Source: an uncultured Lachnospiraceae bacterium (GTDB taxonomy: Bacteria > Bacillota > Clostridia > Lachnospirales > Lachnospiraceae). From it: a DNA stretch of 64,000 nt. Below, piece by piece: positions 1 to 9,663 of this stretch (position 1 is the stretch's first letter; each line of letters starts with the position of its first letter). The position numbers and the translations under genes were made by a program. The stretch lies in assembly GCA_946414885.1 (NCBI GenBank), contig CAMKQH010000003.1:109374-173373 (forward strand), read 5' to 3'. The notes beneath the pieces are model-generated. The model did not search any database and was not told where the DNA came from. It saw only the letters and a list, made by a program, of their open reading frames with translations.

Positions 1-179
1 AGGCACTTCTCGACTGGGACGTGACGGCGATCCTTGTAACCCAGATCGGCCCCGGTTCGGAGAGACTCGTGACCAAGAACGGAATCCAGGTTTTGGTGGC
101 GGAAGGTGAGATTGCCGCAGCCATGGAGCGAATTAAGAAGTATTATAAGCGGCATCATTTTGGAAAGGATGCGCAATGA
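1..179 (+). CDS. NifX/NifB-C-terminal-like cofactor-binding domain protein (3' end only)
   Basis: Partial gene: the frame is open from base 3 and ends at TGA 177-179. The 58 visible residues include VTQIGPGSERLVTKNGIQV, resembling the C-terminal half of the dinitrogenase iron-molybdenum cofactor-binding (NifX/NafY) fold, where a V-x-iG-x-g segment precedes L-x-x-x-GI-x-V. The stop overlaps the ATG of the next gene (ATGA), implying translational coupling. Two NifX-type proteins in a row upstream of NifB fit carriers of an iron-sulfur cofactor precursor. The N-terminus is outside the window, so fusion to another domain cannot be excluded. Confidence 0.6.
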   Translation, partial: ALLDWDVTAILVTQIGPGSERLVTKNGIQVLVAEGEIAAAMERIKKYYKRHHFGKDAQ

Positions 180-550
180 GTGAAAGTATCAGAATTGCAG
201 TTGCAAGCAGTGACGGAATCGTCGTCAATCAGCATTTCGGACGGGCAAGAAGCTTTTACGTTTATCAGGTAACTGACAAAAAGGCGGAGTTTGTCGAAAA
301 GCGGATCGGGCGGCCTTTCTGTCACGGAGGCGAACATGATGACGGGGATCTTCAGGATGCGATAGACCTTCTTTCGGATTGTAAGGAGGTGTACATTCTT
401 GAGATCGGCGCAGGAGCTGAGGAAGCTTTGAAAGAACGCGGCCTTCAGTCCGTAAAATACAGGGGATTAGTGGAGAAGGCGGTCCTGGAGAGAGCAGAAA
501 ATTATGCCGGGACTTTAGCCGGAGAGGAATTGTCATGGCAGGAAACGTGA
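176..550 (+). CDS. NifX-like iron-sulfur cofactor carrier protein
   Basis: A 124-residue protein of the NifX/NafY/NifB-C-terminal family, which binds NifB-co or FeMo-co-type clusters during nitrogenase maturation. It shows the family layout: an N-terminal strand with IRIAVASSDG, the VNQHFGRARSF motif whose His is a usual cofactor contact, the FCHGGEH segment, and a C-terminal DCKEVYILEIGAGAEEAL stretch. Its ATG overlaps the stop of the preceding NifX-like gene and its end overlaps the nifB start by 16 nt, so the three are probably co-translated. It is a single-domain protein; the following NifB lacks the fused C-terminal NifX domain seen in many proteobacterial NifB proteins, so this protein may supply that domain in trans. 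Confidence 0.8.
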   Translation: MSESIRIAVASSDGIVVNQHFGRARSFYVYQVTDKKAEFVEKRIGRPFCHGGEHDDGDLQDAIDLLSDCKEVYILEIGAGAEEALKERGLQSVKYRGLVEKAVLERAENYAGTLAGEELSWQET

Positions 551-1410
551 TCAGGGAACAGGTAAGGGAAAATCATCCATGCTTTGGATATGCCAGGAAT
601 AAAGGACGCATTCATCTTCCGGTATGTCCGGCATGCAATATTGAGTGTAATTTCTGTGACCGGAAGATCAATACGCATGAGGACAGACCTGGCGTGACGG
701 GGGAGCTTTTGTCTCCGCAGGAGGCGCTGGATGCGCTTGGGAGGGCTCTTGAAATCTGTCCAGACATAACCGTGGCAGGAATCGCGGGACCCGGGGATAC
801 GCTGGCAACAAACGGAGCCGTTGAAACTTTCCGGCTAATCCGTGAAAAGTATCCTAACATTCTCAAGTGCATGAGCACTAACGGTTTGCTCCTAAACGAA
901 AGAGCGCAGGAACTGATCGACCTTGGCATTGACACCCTGACCGTGACGGTGAATGCGGTGGATCCTGCCATTCAGGCAAAGATCATCTCCGGGATCTTTT
1001 ATCACGGCAAGCGATACGAAGGAGAGGAAGCCGCAAGGATTCTGATCGAAAACCAATTGGCCGGAATCCGCAAGATGGCGCGTGCAGGCGTCACCGTAAA
1101 GGTGAATACGGTTTTGATCATGGAGATCAACCGTGGGCATATCCGTGAGATCGCAAAAGCAGTCAGCGAGGCGGGTGCCACCATGTACAATATTATTCCG
1201 TTGATTCCGCAACACCGGTTCAAGGATTTTGAAGAACCGAAATGCGTTGACATAGATGGTGCAAGGCGTGAGGCAGAAGAATTCATAGACGTCTTTCGTC
1301 ATTGTCAGAGATGCCGGGCTGATGCGGTGGGCATCCCGGGACAAAAGGACTACGGGGATCAGATCTATTTAAAGAGACTGAATCCCAAAGAGACATTTTC
1401 CCATGGATAA
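535..1410 (+). CDS. nifB: NifB-type radical SAM FeMo-cofactor (NifB-co) synthase
   Basis: A 291-residue radical SAM protein. The SAM-cluster motif CX3CX2C is C34-NIE-C38-NF-C41. The N-terminal HPCFGYARNKGRIHLPVCPA block, the RPGV segment and the C-terminal CQRCRADAVG block are characteristic of NifB and distinguish it from general radical SAM enzymes. Known NifB proteins fuse two 4Fe-4S clusters with a carbide and an added sulfide to give the 8Fe core of nitrogenase cofactors. The short form without a fused NifX domain matches archaeal and clostridial NifB. It overlaps the upstream NifX-like gene and is followed 59 nt later by NifH. NifB homologues also serve nitrogenase-like reductases (MarB), so dinitrogen as substrate is not proven. 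Confidence 0.88.
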   Translation: MAGNVIREQVRENHPCFGYARNKGRIHLPVCPACNIECNFCDRKINTHEDRPGVTGELLSPQEALDALGRALEICPDITVAGIAGPGDTLATNGAVETFRLIREKYPNILKCMSTNGLLLNERAQELIDLGIDTLTVTVNAVDPAIQAKIISGIFYHGKRYEGEEAARILIENQLAGIRKMARAGVTVKVNTVLIMEINRGHIREIAKAVSEAGATMYNIIPLIPQHRFKDFEEPKCVDIDGARREAEEFIDVFRHCQRCRADAVGIPGQKDYGDQIYLKRLNPKETFSHG

Positions 1411-1466
1411 CGTGAATCCGAAATCCTAAGGAGTACGGATCAGAAAATAGAATGAGGAGAGAATAA

Positions 1467-2890
<1,424 letters not shown>

Positions 2891-3034
2891 AAAATATGGC
2901 ATTTTTATTTTGGAATTTTTTATCGAAGCATCGGTTTGTTCCATGAAAAAGTTTGACTTTTATTAGAAAATAATTGGCTTTCAGGAGAAAGTTTCTTTCT
3001 GATGCCATGATGTTTTGATGATGCGGCAATTTCG

Positions 3035-3063
3035 TTGACTGCGTGAAAGGGATTCTATATAAC
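3035..3063 (+). promoter_or_regulatory. Sigma-A promoter for the Ssu/NitT-type ABC operon
   Basis: TTGACT (3035-3040), 17-nt spacer and TATAAC (3058-3063), each one mismatch from consensus. It sits in the 230-nt gap between the Nudix gene and the permease gene, with GGGAGG upstream of the permease start. The importer can therefore be transcribed separately from the nif-like genes. Confidence 0.7.
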
Positions 3064-3120
3064 GTATTTAATCAAAGACGAGAAAACCATTGAAAAAACA
3101 CAGGGAGGAAATGGAATGAT

Positions 3121-4125
3121 ATGAGTGAACTGGTTCAAACGTTTCGAAAGGAGAAAACAAAAGAGGCGTCACGTCCGGATTTTCGGTTCAGAACAATTCT
3201 GCCAATCCTTGGCGTGATTGTTGCATTGGCTACGGAGATTCTCATACCGGCTCATGCGAAGCTGAAATATGCGAATCTTCCGCATTATAGATATTTCTTG
3301 TTTATTGCGCTTAGCGCAACGATCCTGTTAGGCATAGCGTCGATTTTTTGGGGATCGCTGAGAGAAAAACTAAATTATCGCGGCGCATTCATCGGAGGAG
3401 TTTTCCTCTTCCTTACGTTTCTGAATCTTGTGACTGCGAAATGGATGCTTTTGCCACAGCTTTACTTTCCAAGCATTGCCAGAATCTTCTCCGTCTTTTT
3501 TGAGGACAGCAAATTGATCCTGACCTGCATTCAGAGCTCTCTGACGTTATTGGTAAAAGGAATTCTGATTGGATTCATTGCAGGCATGATCTGCGGCATT
3601 GCAGTTGGGTGGAGTAAAAAAGCAAATTATTGGATTTATCCCCTGATCAGAATTCTTGGACCCATTCCATCCTCCACCTGGACGCCTCTGGCATTGGTCG
3701 TGTTCCCTTCCGCCAAGGGAGCCGCAATCTTTCTGATCGCGTTTGGCGTGTGGTTTCAGATTACGATTCTGACGGCTTCGGGAATTCAAAGCGTGAAGAA
3801 AGCGTACTTTGAAGTATCCTCGACGCTTGGCGCAAATGATCTGCAAAATCTTTTTAAGATTGCAATTCCGGCAGCATCGCCCTCCATCTTCTTAGGCTTC
3901 TTCAATGCGACCTGCTCTTCCTTCGTGGCACTGATGGCAGCGGAGATGATAGGCTGTAAGTCAGGACTTGGATGGTACGTCAATTGGCAAAAGACCATGC
4001 TCTCTTATCCGAACGTTTATGCAGGACTTATCGTGGTTGCCGTATTTTGTTACATCCTTGTCACGCTGCAGTTTAAGGTGCGCGACAAATTGTTATCATG
4101 GCAGGAGGGCGTTGTGAAATGGTAA
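3121..4125 (+). CDS. ABC importer permease, NitT/TauT/SsuC family
   Basis: A 334-residue integral membrane protein of the binding-protein-dependent permease family used for nitrate, taurine, alkanesulfonates or thiamin precursors. The EAA-like loop that contacts the ATPase is EVSSTLGANDLQNLFKIAIP, followed by PSIFLGFF. It is longer than the typical 250-270 residues because of an N-terminal extension with two additional hydrophobic segments before the core. The start ATG follows GGGAGG by about 13 nt; two nearer ATGs are closed by stops at once. It overlaps the ATPase gene. The substrate cannot be read from sequence, but placement after NifB/NifH suggests an oxyanion, organosulfur compound or small cofactor precursor. 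Confidence 0.85.
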   Translation: MSELVQTFRKEKTKEASRPDFRFRTILPILGVIVALATEILIPAHAKLKYANLPHYRYFLFIALSATILLGIASIFWGSLREKLNYRGAFIGGVFLFLTFLNLVTAKWMLLPQLYFPSIARIFSVFFEDSKLILTCIQSSLTLLVKGILIGFIAGMICGIAVGWSKKANYWIYPLIRILGPIPSSTWTPLALVVFPSAKGAAIFLIAFGVWFQITILTASGIQSVKKAYFEVSSTLGANDLQNLFKIAIPAASPSIFLGFFNATCSSFVALMAAEMIGCKSGLGWYVNWQKTMLSYPNVYAGLIVVAVFCYILVTLQFKVRDKLLSWQEGVVKW

Positions 4126-4928
4126 AGGAACTGACAACAGGTGCCATTACGGCCAAAAACGTAAGAAAAGAATTTTTGGATCCGAATGGGAATCAGGTGA
4201 TCGCCTTGGAAAAAGTAGACGTGGACATCAAACCCGGAGAGTTCATCTGTCTGATCGGCCCGTCCGGATGCGGAAAATCAACCTTTCTCAGATTAGTGGC
4301 GGGATTAATCCAGCCAACGGAAGGAAATCTTTATTTGGATGGAGAAGAGATCAAAAAACCCAGTTATGAAAGAGGTCTGGTGTTTCAGGATCCCACGTTG
4401 TTCCCATGGCTGAACATCTATGAAAACATAGCCTTTGGACTAAAAACGCGGCATATCTTCAAGGAAAACAAAGAGGACGTAAAGGAGTTTATAAAACTTG
4501 TAAAGCTGGAGGGCTTTGAAAAAGCCCTGCCCCATCATCTTTCCGGAGGAATGGCGCAGAGGGCCGGACTGGCGAGGGCGCTGGTGAATCATCCGAAGGT
4601 ATTGCTTTTGGACGAACCGTTTGGCGCATTGGACGCTTTCACGAGGATGAACATGCAGGATGAGTTGCTTCGGATCTGGAAAGAAAGAGGCACGACCATG
4701 ATCATGGTAACGCATGACGTGGATGAAGCAGTTTACTTAAGCGACCGAATCTTTGTCATGACGCCAAGGCCCGCGAAGATAGAATCCATTGTAAACGTTG
4801 ACATAGGCCGCAATGCCACGTACGGAAGAAAAAGGGACAGCGGAGACTTTTTGCAGCTCAGGTCTAAGATTCTACAGATTCTGGACTATACCGGAAAAGC
4901 TGCCGCAGACATTGAATATAACATTTAG
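4119..4928 (+). CDS. ABC importer ATPase, NitT/TauT/SsuB family
   Basis: A nucleotide-binding subunit with Walker A GPSGCGKS, Q-loop VFQDPTLFPW, signature LSGGMAQRAGLAR, Walker B VLLLDEPFGALD and H-loop VTHDVDEA. The Q-loop and the EPFGALD form are typical of the NitT/TauT/Ssu group. An in-frame ATG at 4098 exists, but AGGAGGG at 4103-4109 lies 9 nt before ATG 4119, so I place the start at 4119 (269 residues). It overlaps the permease stop by 7 nt. It energises the permease encoded just upstream, with the lipoprotein encoded downstream as binding component. Confidence 0.9.
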   Translation: MVKELTTGAITAKNVRKEFLDPNGNQVIALEKVDVDIKPGEFICLIGPSGCGKSTFLRLVAGLIQPTEGNLYLDGEEIKKPSYERGLVFQDPTLFPWLNIYENIAFGLKTRHIFKENKEDVKEFIKLVKLEGFEKALPHHLSGGMAQRAGLARALVNHPKVLLLDEPFGALDAFTRMNMQDELLRIWKERGTTMIMVTHDVDEAVYLSDRIFVMTPRPAKIESIVNVDIGRNATYGRKRDSGDFLQLRSKILQILDYTGKAAADIEYNI

Positions 4929-4945
4929 AAAAGGAGAATGGGAAT

Positions 4946-6115
4946 ATGAAGAAGAAAATATTGGCATGTTTGATTTCGACAATGATCGCATTGACATGTT
5001 TAGGAGGATGCAGCAAGGATGTTGGTTCGAATGAAACGCAGCAAGGAAAAAGCGAGGTAAATGTTGACATTGATCAACTGGTGGAAGAAAAGGTCGTCAA
5101 GGCGGATTATGACTTGGATGCAGCGTTTGCAAAGGAAACGGGAGTCGGTGATCCGATACGCATTATTTCAACCTTTGAGGGAACCTGTCAGGTGCAGTCG
5201 CAGATCGCGTACCTCCTTGGATTTTATGATGCGGAAGGGTTAAAGGAAGGCGTGGACTATTCCTTTGTTGAGTCAGGCGGAGAAACCGGTGCCGTGCTTT
5301 TGTCGACGGATCAGGCGGATGTCGCAATCGGACTGATCGCCGGCATGCTCCAGCCGTTGGACAACGGTTTGGAGGCTAAGGCGATTTTAGGACTACATAC
5401 GGGCTGTATTACGATCGTTACTCTGGAAGGCAGCGGAATTAACAATGTGACTGATTTGAAGGGGAAAACAATTGGTGTCACCGCACTTTCCAGTTCGCAG
5501 CACATTGCAGCGCTTCGTGCCTTGTCCTATGAGGGACTTAGCGGAGACGACGTTGAGTTTGTAGTATATGACAAGGATTCCATCCAGCAGGCCTTGCAAA
5601 ACGGAGCAGTGGATGCCATCGGACTGGGCGACTACAAGGCAGCCATTATGGTTCGCGATGAAGGAGCCAAAATCATCTTCGATACTTCCGTAGATGAACG
5701 AATGAAGAATGAAAACTGTTGCGTATTCTATGCAAGCAACAAGGCGATCGAGCGAAAGCCGGCAACCCTGGCCAAGCTTGTGAATGCAATTCAAAAGGCC
5801 TCCATATGGATTGAGGCAAATCCGGAGCTGTCGGCGAAGATTCAGGTGGCGCAGGGGTATACCGTGGGAGACGTCAACGTGAACACGGAGTTGCTTAAGA
5901 CCTATCAATATCCGACGTCCCTGACATTGCTGAAAGAGGCAGTGTATCGTAATTTTGATGACGCACAGACATTAGGGCTCTTAAAGGAGGATACGGACAA
6001 AGACGCACTGGCGGAGAGCAGCTATGTATTCCTGCCCGGCGTACCGGACGGCCTTACCATCACGGAGATCACGCCGCCAAAGGATCCTCAACAGTTTTTA
6101 ACGGTATCAGAATAA
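4946..6115 (+). CDS. Substrate-binding lipoprotein of a NitT/TauT-type importer
   Basis: A 389-residue lipoprotein: a positively charged N-terminus, a hydrophobic stretch and lipobox LGGC with the acylated Cys near residue 22. The body resembles NMT1/THI5-like binding proteins, with a DLKGKTIGV-type segment found in sulfonate and nitrate binding proteins. It is the third gene of the importer, 17 nt after the ATPase. Its codon choice at Asp/Asn/Tyr-Val junctions differs from its neighbours (T-ending codons dominate here), possibly a sign of different history. The ligand is unknown. Confidence 0.85.
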   Translation: MKKKILACLISTMIALTCLGGCSKDVGSNETQQGKSEVNVDIDQLVEEKVVKADYDLDAAFAKETGVGDPIRIISTFEGTCQVQSQIAYLLGFYDAEGLKEGVDYSFVESGGETGAVLLSTDQADVAIGLIAGMLQPLDNGLEAKAILGLHTGCITIVTLEGSGINNVTDLKGKTIGVTALSSSQHIAALRALSYEGLSGDDVEFVVYDKDSIQQALQNGAVDAIGLGDYKAAIMVRDEGAKIIFDTSVDERMKNENCCVFYASNKAIERKPATLAKLVNAIQKASIWIEANPELSAKIQVAQGYTVGDVNVNTELLKTYQYPTSLTLLKEAVYRNFDDAQTLGLLKEDTDKDALAESSYVFLPGVPDGLTITEITPPKDPQQFLTVSE

Positions 6116-6142
6116 ATTTTGACAAAAAAGGAGAATTCCAAG

Positions 6143-6559
6143 ATGAAACTTACTAAGAACAGATTACTTACGGGCGGGGCATATACGATCCTGGGGATAC
6201 TTACGGCAATTGGCCCTCATACCATTTTTGCAGTGTGCGAAGCAATGGACGGAAAATTCATGAAATGTCATTGGACGGCGCAGGCAGAAATTGGAAACGG
6301 AGCGATCATTGCGATTCTTGGTTTTCTCCTTTTTCTCTCCTCCCATACGATCAGAGTGGGATTGCAAATCGCGCTACTTGCACTTTCCGTTCAGACAATT
6401 CTTCTTCCGAACGTACTAATCGGCGTATGCGGCGGCAATCACATGAGTTGCCATTCCTTGACTTTACCGGCACTTAACGTGATTGGGATTGTTTCGATTG
6501 TCATCGGCGCGGTCAATCTGATCTATTTGTTACGAATCAAGGACAGGAAGCAGAGGTAA
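6143..6559 (+). CDS. DUF4418 family membrane protein
   Basis: A small membrane protein with about four hydrophobic segments. It carries the paired extracytoplasmic-looking signatures VCEAMDGKFMKCHWT and GVCGGNHMSCHSL; such Met/Cys/His clusters recall DUF4418 proteins. A TTG at 6119 also opens the frame, but AAGGAG at 6128-6133 is 9 nt before ATG 6143, which I take as the start (138 residues). It is followed 3 nt later by an FtsX-type permease and then an ATPase, a grouping that suggests one transport or sensing unit. The Cys/His/Met pairs could bind a metal ion; that is inference. Confidence 0.75.
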   Translation: MKLTKNRLLTGGAYTILGILTAIGPHTIFAVCEAMDGKFMKCHWTAQAEIGNGAIIAILGFLLFLSSHTIRVGLQIALLALSVQTILLPNVLIGVCGGNHMSCHSLTLPALNVIGIVSIVIGAVNLIYLLRIKDRKQR

Positions 6560-6562
6560 ATC

Positions 6563-7774
6563 ATGAAGCACTTTAATCATTATTTATTCCGGATCGCCAT
6601 ATTGAATTTGAGACACAGCCTCACTAGAACAGTGGGGCTTGTGTTTTTCACGGCAATTTTATCCTTTGTATTGTTTGGAGGCTCCATTCTGATGATCAGT
6701 CTGCAAAAGGGTCTTCGGACCATGAAGGACAGGATGGGTGCTGACGTGATGATCGTGCCGTTGGAGAATACAAATGACATGGAAGCCATTCTGTTAAAGG
6801 GAGAGCCCAGCTGTTTTTATTTTAAGAAAACCTTGGAATCAAAGGTGAAGGCTATAGATGGCGTAGAGCTTTGCAGTTCTCAATTCTTCCTGACTTCCCT
6901 GGATGCGGAATGCTGCGATGCCAGGGTGCAACTGATCGGCTTCGATCCGGCCACGGATTTTTCAATACAGCCTTGGATCGCAAAGGTTTATGAGAAAAAA
7001 CTTGAAAACGGTGCCGTCATTATTGGAAATGACATTCGGGTGGAAAATGGAAAGAGCGTCAAGCTCTATGGAACGGAATATGAAGTCGCCGCAAAGCTCG
7101 ATGCTACCGGAACGGGACTGGATCAGGCCGTATACGCGACGACGGACACCATCAAGCTCATGTATGCGGCTGCATATGAAAAGGGCCAGAGATTTCTTGA
7201 AGAGGCGGATCCTGACGGCTCCATATCCGCCATTTTGATCCGCGTGAAAGAAGGTACGGACGTCAAGAAGCTGATCAAGAACATTCGCAAGGAGCTAGGC
7301 GCCGTGCAGGTGGTGGAATCCCAGAGCATGATACGGGGAACGGCTGACCAGATCAAGCAGATGGCGACGTTTTTGTTTCTGTTTGGAGGACTGTTGCTTG
7401 TCATTTCGATTGTTACCATATGCCTTGTACATAATCTGACTTCAAATGAGCGGAAGAAGGAATTCTCCGTCCTGAGAACCCTTGGCGTCACGAGGAAAGG
7501 GCTGGCAGGGATCCTGCTGCGTGAGGCGGCTGTCATTGGCGCCATGGGGGGCGCGGCGGGCATCGCAGTCTCGTCTCTTGTTGTTTTCCCGTTTCACGTA
7601 TATATCGGAGATCGCTTGAGCATGCCGTATCTGCTGCCGGACGTCCCAATCATTTTTCTGGTTGGACTGATGACGTTTTTGGCCACGCTGTTGACGGGGA
7701 CTCTGTCCGCAGGCATGACGGCTTATAAGATCAGCAGGTCAGAGGTTTATCTTACCATGAGGGAGGGAGAATAA
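6563..7774 (+). CDS. FtsX/MacB-type ABC transporter permease
   Basis: A 403-residue protein with an N-terminal transmembrane helix, a large extracytoplasmic MacB-like domain (about residues 45-260) and three C-terminal helices of the FtsX domain, including the SNERKKEFSVLRTLGVTRKGL loop typical of the family. It works with the ATPase starting on the base after its stop. Such pairs act as mechanotransmission exporters or lipoprotein/peptide handling systems. It follows the DUF4418 gene by 3 nt. Confidence 0.85.
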   Translation: MKHFNHYLFRIAILNLRHSLTRTVGLVFFTAILSFVLFGGSILMISLQKGLRTMKDRMGADVMIVPLENTNDMEAILLKGEPSCFYFKKTLESKVKAIDGVELCSSQFFLTSLDAECCDARVQLIGFDPATDFSIQPWIAKVYEKKLENGAVIIGNDIRVENGKSVKLYGTEYEVAAKLDATGTGLDQAVYATTDTIKLMYAAAYEKGQRFLEEADPDGSISAILIRVKEGTDVKKLIKNIRKELGAVQVVESQSMIRGTADQIKQMATFLFLFGGLLLVISIVTICLVHNLTSNERKKEFSVLRTLGVTRKGLAGILLREAAVIGAMGGAAGIAVSSLVVFPFHVYIGDRLSMPYLLPDVPIIFLVGLMTFLATLLTGTLSAGMTAYKISRSEVYLTMREGE

Positions 7775-8443
7775 ATGGCATTGGAAATTCGTAATTTGTC
7801 GCGCACGTTTTCTCATGGTGAGCGGGAGGTTTACGCGCTGAAGGACGTTAACCTGGTTGTAAGGCAGGGAGAGTTCGTGAATATTACGGGACGCTCCGGC
7901 AGTGGAAAGAGTACGCTTCTCAATTTGATTGCAGGGCTATTGACGCCTACGGACGGGGTTATTTTGTGGAATGCAAAATCAATATCACGACTCTCGGATG
8001 AGGAGGCGTCACGTTTTCGAAACGAACAGATCGGATACGTGATGCAGGGAAATGCTGCGCTAGCCAATCTTACCGTCTGGGAAAACGTGTGCCTTCCATG
8101 GCAGCTCTATTCCCGGGAGGGAGAAGTCAGGGAACGGGCAGATAAGCTGTTGGAGCAGGTCGGGATCGCGCATTTACGGGATGCTTACCCTTCCCAGCTG
8201 TCAGGCGGTGAGATAAAGCGCATGAGCATCGCCAGAGCGCTGATCAATCAGCCGGGACTCCTTCTTGCAGACGAACCGACGGGAGATTTGGACAAAGAAA
8301 ATACCGAAGAGATTATGAGACTGTTTCGGGAGATTGCCGATCAGGGAACGACGGTGATCGTCGTGACGCATGAATTGGAGACCCTGCGTCATGGAGACTT
8401 GACTTACTCCATGGAACAGGGGAGATTAAGCGGTCCGGTGTAG
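7775..8443 (+). CDS. ABC transporter ATPase, LolD/MacB type
   Basis: A 222-residue ATPase with Walker A GRSGSGKS, signature LSGGEIKRMSIARAL, Walker B LLLADEPTGDLD and H-loop VVTHE. The ADEPTGDLD form is typical of ATPases paired with FtsX-domain permeases. The ATG directly follows the permease stop, with GGGAGGG overlapping the permease end as RBS. It probably closes the DUF4418/permease/ATPase operon, since a new promoter follows at 8461. Confidence 0.9.
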   Translation: MALEIRNLSRTFSHGEREVYALKDVNLVVRQGEFVNITGRSGSGKSTLLNLIAGLLTPTDGVILWNAKSISRLSDEEASRFRNEQIGYVMQGNAALANLTVWENVCLPWQLYSREGEVRERADKLLEQVGIAHLRDAYPSQLSGGEIKRMSIARALINQPGLLLADEPTGDLDKENTEEIMRLFREIADQGTTVIVVTHELETLRHGDLTYSMEQGRLSGPV

Positions 8444-8460
8444 CGTATTCCATAAATCTC

Positions 8461-8489
8461 TTGTACGCTTGAAAAAAACGTGATAATAT
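8461..8489 (+). promoter_or_regulatory. Probable promoter of the TcdA gene
   Basis: TTGTAC (8461-8466), 17-nt spacer and TAATAT (8484-8489). Just downstream is a short dyad CCTAC/GTAGG around 8498-8513 before the RBS; its function is unknown. Confidence 0.5.
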
Positions 8490-8549
8490 CAAAACTGCCT
8501 ACTAAACAGGTAGGTGAATACTTATTTGCCGCGTGGAAAGGGTGTTTTG

Positions 8550-9338
8550 ATGTTAAATCAGTTTTCAAGAACACAGTTGTTATATGGAGTGGATGCCATG
8601 CAATACATGGCTTCCTGCAGGGTTGCCGTGTTTGGGATCGGCGGGGTCGGAGGCTACGTCGTTGAGGCGCTTGCGCGCTCCGGGATTGGAGCGCTTGACC
8701 TGATCGATGATGATAAGGTGTGCCTTACCAACATTAACAGACAAATTTTGGCGACCAGAAGAACCGTCGGAAAGTATAAGGTTGACGTGGCTGAGGAACG
8801 AATAAAAGAGATCTCTCCTGATTGCGAGGTCAGAACCTATAAGACCTTTTATCTGCCGGAGACACAGGATCAGTTTGACTTTCGTGAATATGATTACGTC
8901 GTGGATGCAATCGACACGGTGACGGGGAAGCTTGCGATCATTGAAAATGCAAAGAAGGCCGGCGTTCCGGTGATTTCTTCCATGGGAGCGGGGAATAAGG
9001 TGAATCCTGCGGCGTTTGAGGTTGCAGACATTTACGAGACTTCCATTTGTCCGCTTGCAAAGGTTATGAGGCGTGAGTGCAGAAAGCGGGGGATCACCTC
9101 CCTTAAGGTGGTGTATTCCAAGGAGCCGCCCATCCGTCCCCTTGAGGACATGTCGATCAGCTGCAGGCAGCATTGCATCTGTCCGCCGGGTACCGTCAGA
9201 AAGTGTACGGAGAGAAGAGACATTCCCGGTTCCACTGCTTTTGTGCCATCAGTGGCAGGATTGATAATCGCCGGTGAGATCATCAATGATCTGTACAAAG
9301 AGACGAAGGGACGCACTGGGAAACACGTTGCGAAGTGA
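8550..9338 (+). CDS. tcdA: tRNA threonylcarbamoyladenosine dehydratase (TcdA/CsdL/YgdL)
   Basis: An E1-like (ThiF/MoeB superfamily) enzyme that uses ATP to cyclise t6A37 of tRNA to ct6A. The nucleotide-binding Rossmann motif is FGIGGVGGYVVEALARSGIG, followed by DLIDDDKVCLTNINRQ. The YVVDAIDTVTGK and SMGAGNKVNPAAFEV segments are typical of TcdA. A GTG at 8514 is possible, but AAAGGG 7 nt before ATG 8550 supports the shorter 262-residue protein. Three other small-molecule or RNA-sulfur genes follow. Confidence 0.9.
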   Translation: MLNQFSRTQLLYGVDAMQYMASCRVAVFGIGGVGGYVVEALARSGIGALDLIDDDKVCLTNINRQILATRRTVGKYKVDVAEERIKEISPDCEVRTYKTFYLPETQDQFDFREYDYVVDAIDTVTGKLAIIENAKKAGVPVISSMGAGNKVNPAAFEVADIYETSICPLAKVMRRECRKRGITSLKVVYSKEPPIRPLEDMSISCRQHCICPPGTVRKCTERRDIPGSTAFVPSVAGLIIAGEIINDLYKETKGRTGKHVAK

Positions 9339-9392
9339 AACGAGGCGACCGTAGCAAAATACTGCGAAGTGATTAAAAAAGGAGGGTGTTTT

Positions 9393-9611
9393 ATGTCAAT
9401 TCTGATCAAGGATACGACACGCGAGGAGCGGGAGCAGATCATTAAATCTTCGCTTGATTGCGGAGGCGGTTGTGAGAATTGCACCGGCTGCTGGCTTGGC
9501 GGAGGAAGCCCCTGGGACATTTATCAGGATTATATTGATGGGAAGCGAGAGATCCGGGAGATCAATGAAGAGTATATGTCGCGCCATCGCGGGAATCGCA
9601 AGATCACCTAA
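9393..9611 (+). CDS. Small cysteine-rich protein (possible metal or Fe-S binder)
   Basis: A 72-residue protein with a compact CGGGCENCTGC cluster near residues 24-34, then a WDIYQDYIDGKREI helix region. The start at ATG 9393 is fixed by AAGGAGGG at 9379-9386; an upstream GTG at 9369 has no such site. The four closely spaced cysteines could bind zinc or an iron-sulfur cluster. I do not recognise a named family. It lies between TcdA, an HD protein and a rhodanese/TtcA-like fusion, so a part in tRNA modification or sulfur transfer is possible but unproven. Confidence 0.7.
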   Translation: MSILIKDTTREEREQIIKSSLDCGGGCENCTGCWLGGGSPWDIYQDYIDGKREIREINEEYMSRHRGNRKIT

Positions 9612-9663
9612 AACCAAGGGCATTCGCTAAGGGAATCCCAGAAAACAAAGGAGACATGGAAGC

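Noticed and set aside
8498..8513. Riboswitch upstream of TcdA
   Set aside because: Only a 5-bp dyad; no larger conserved fold is visible.
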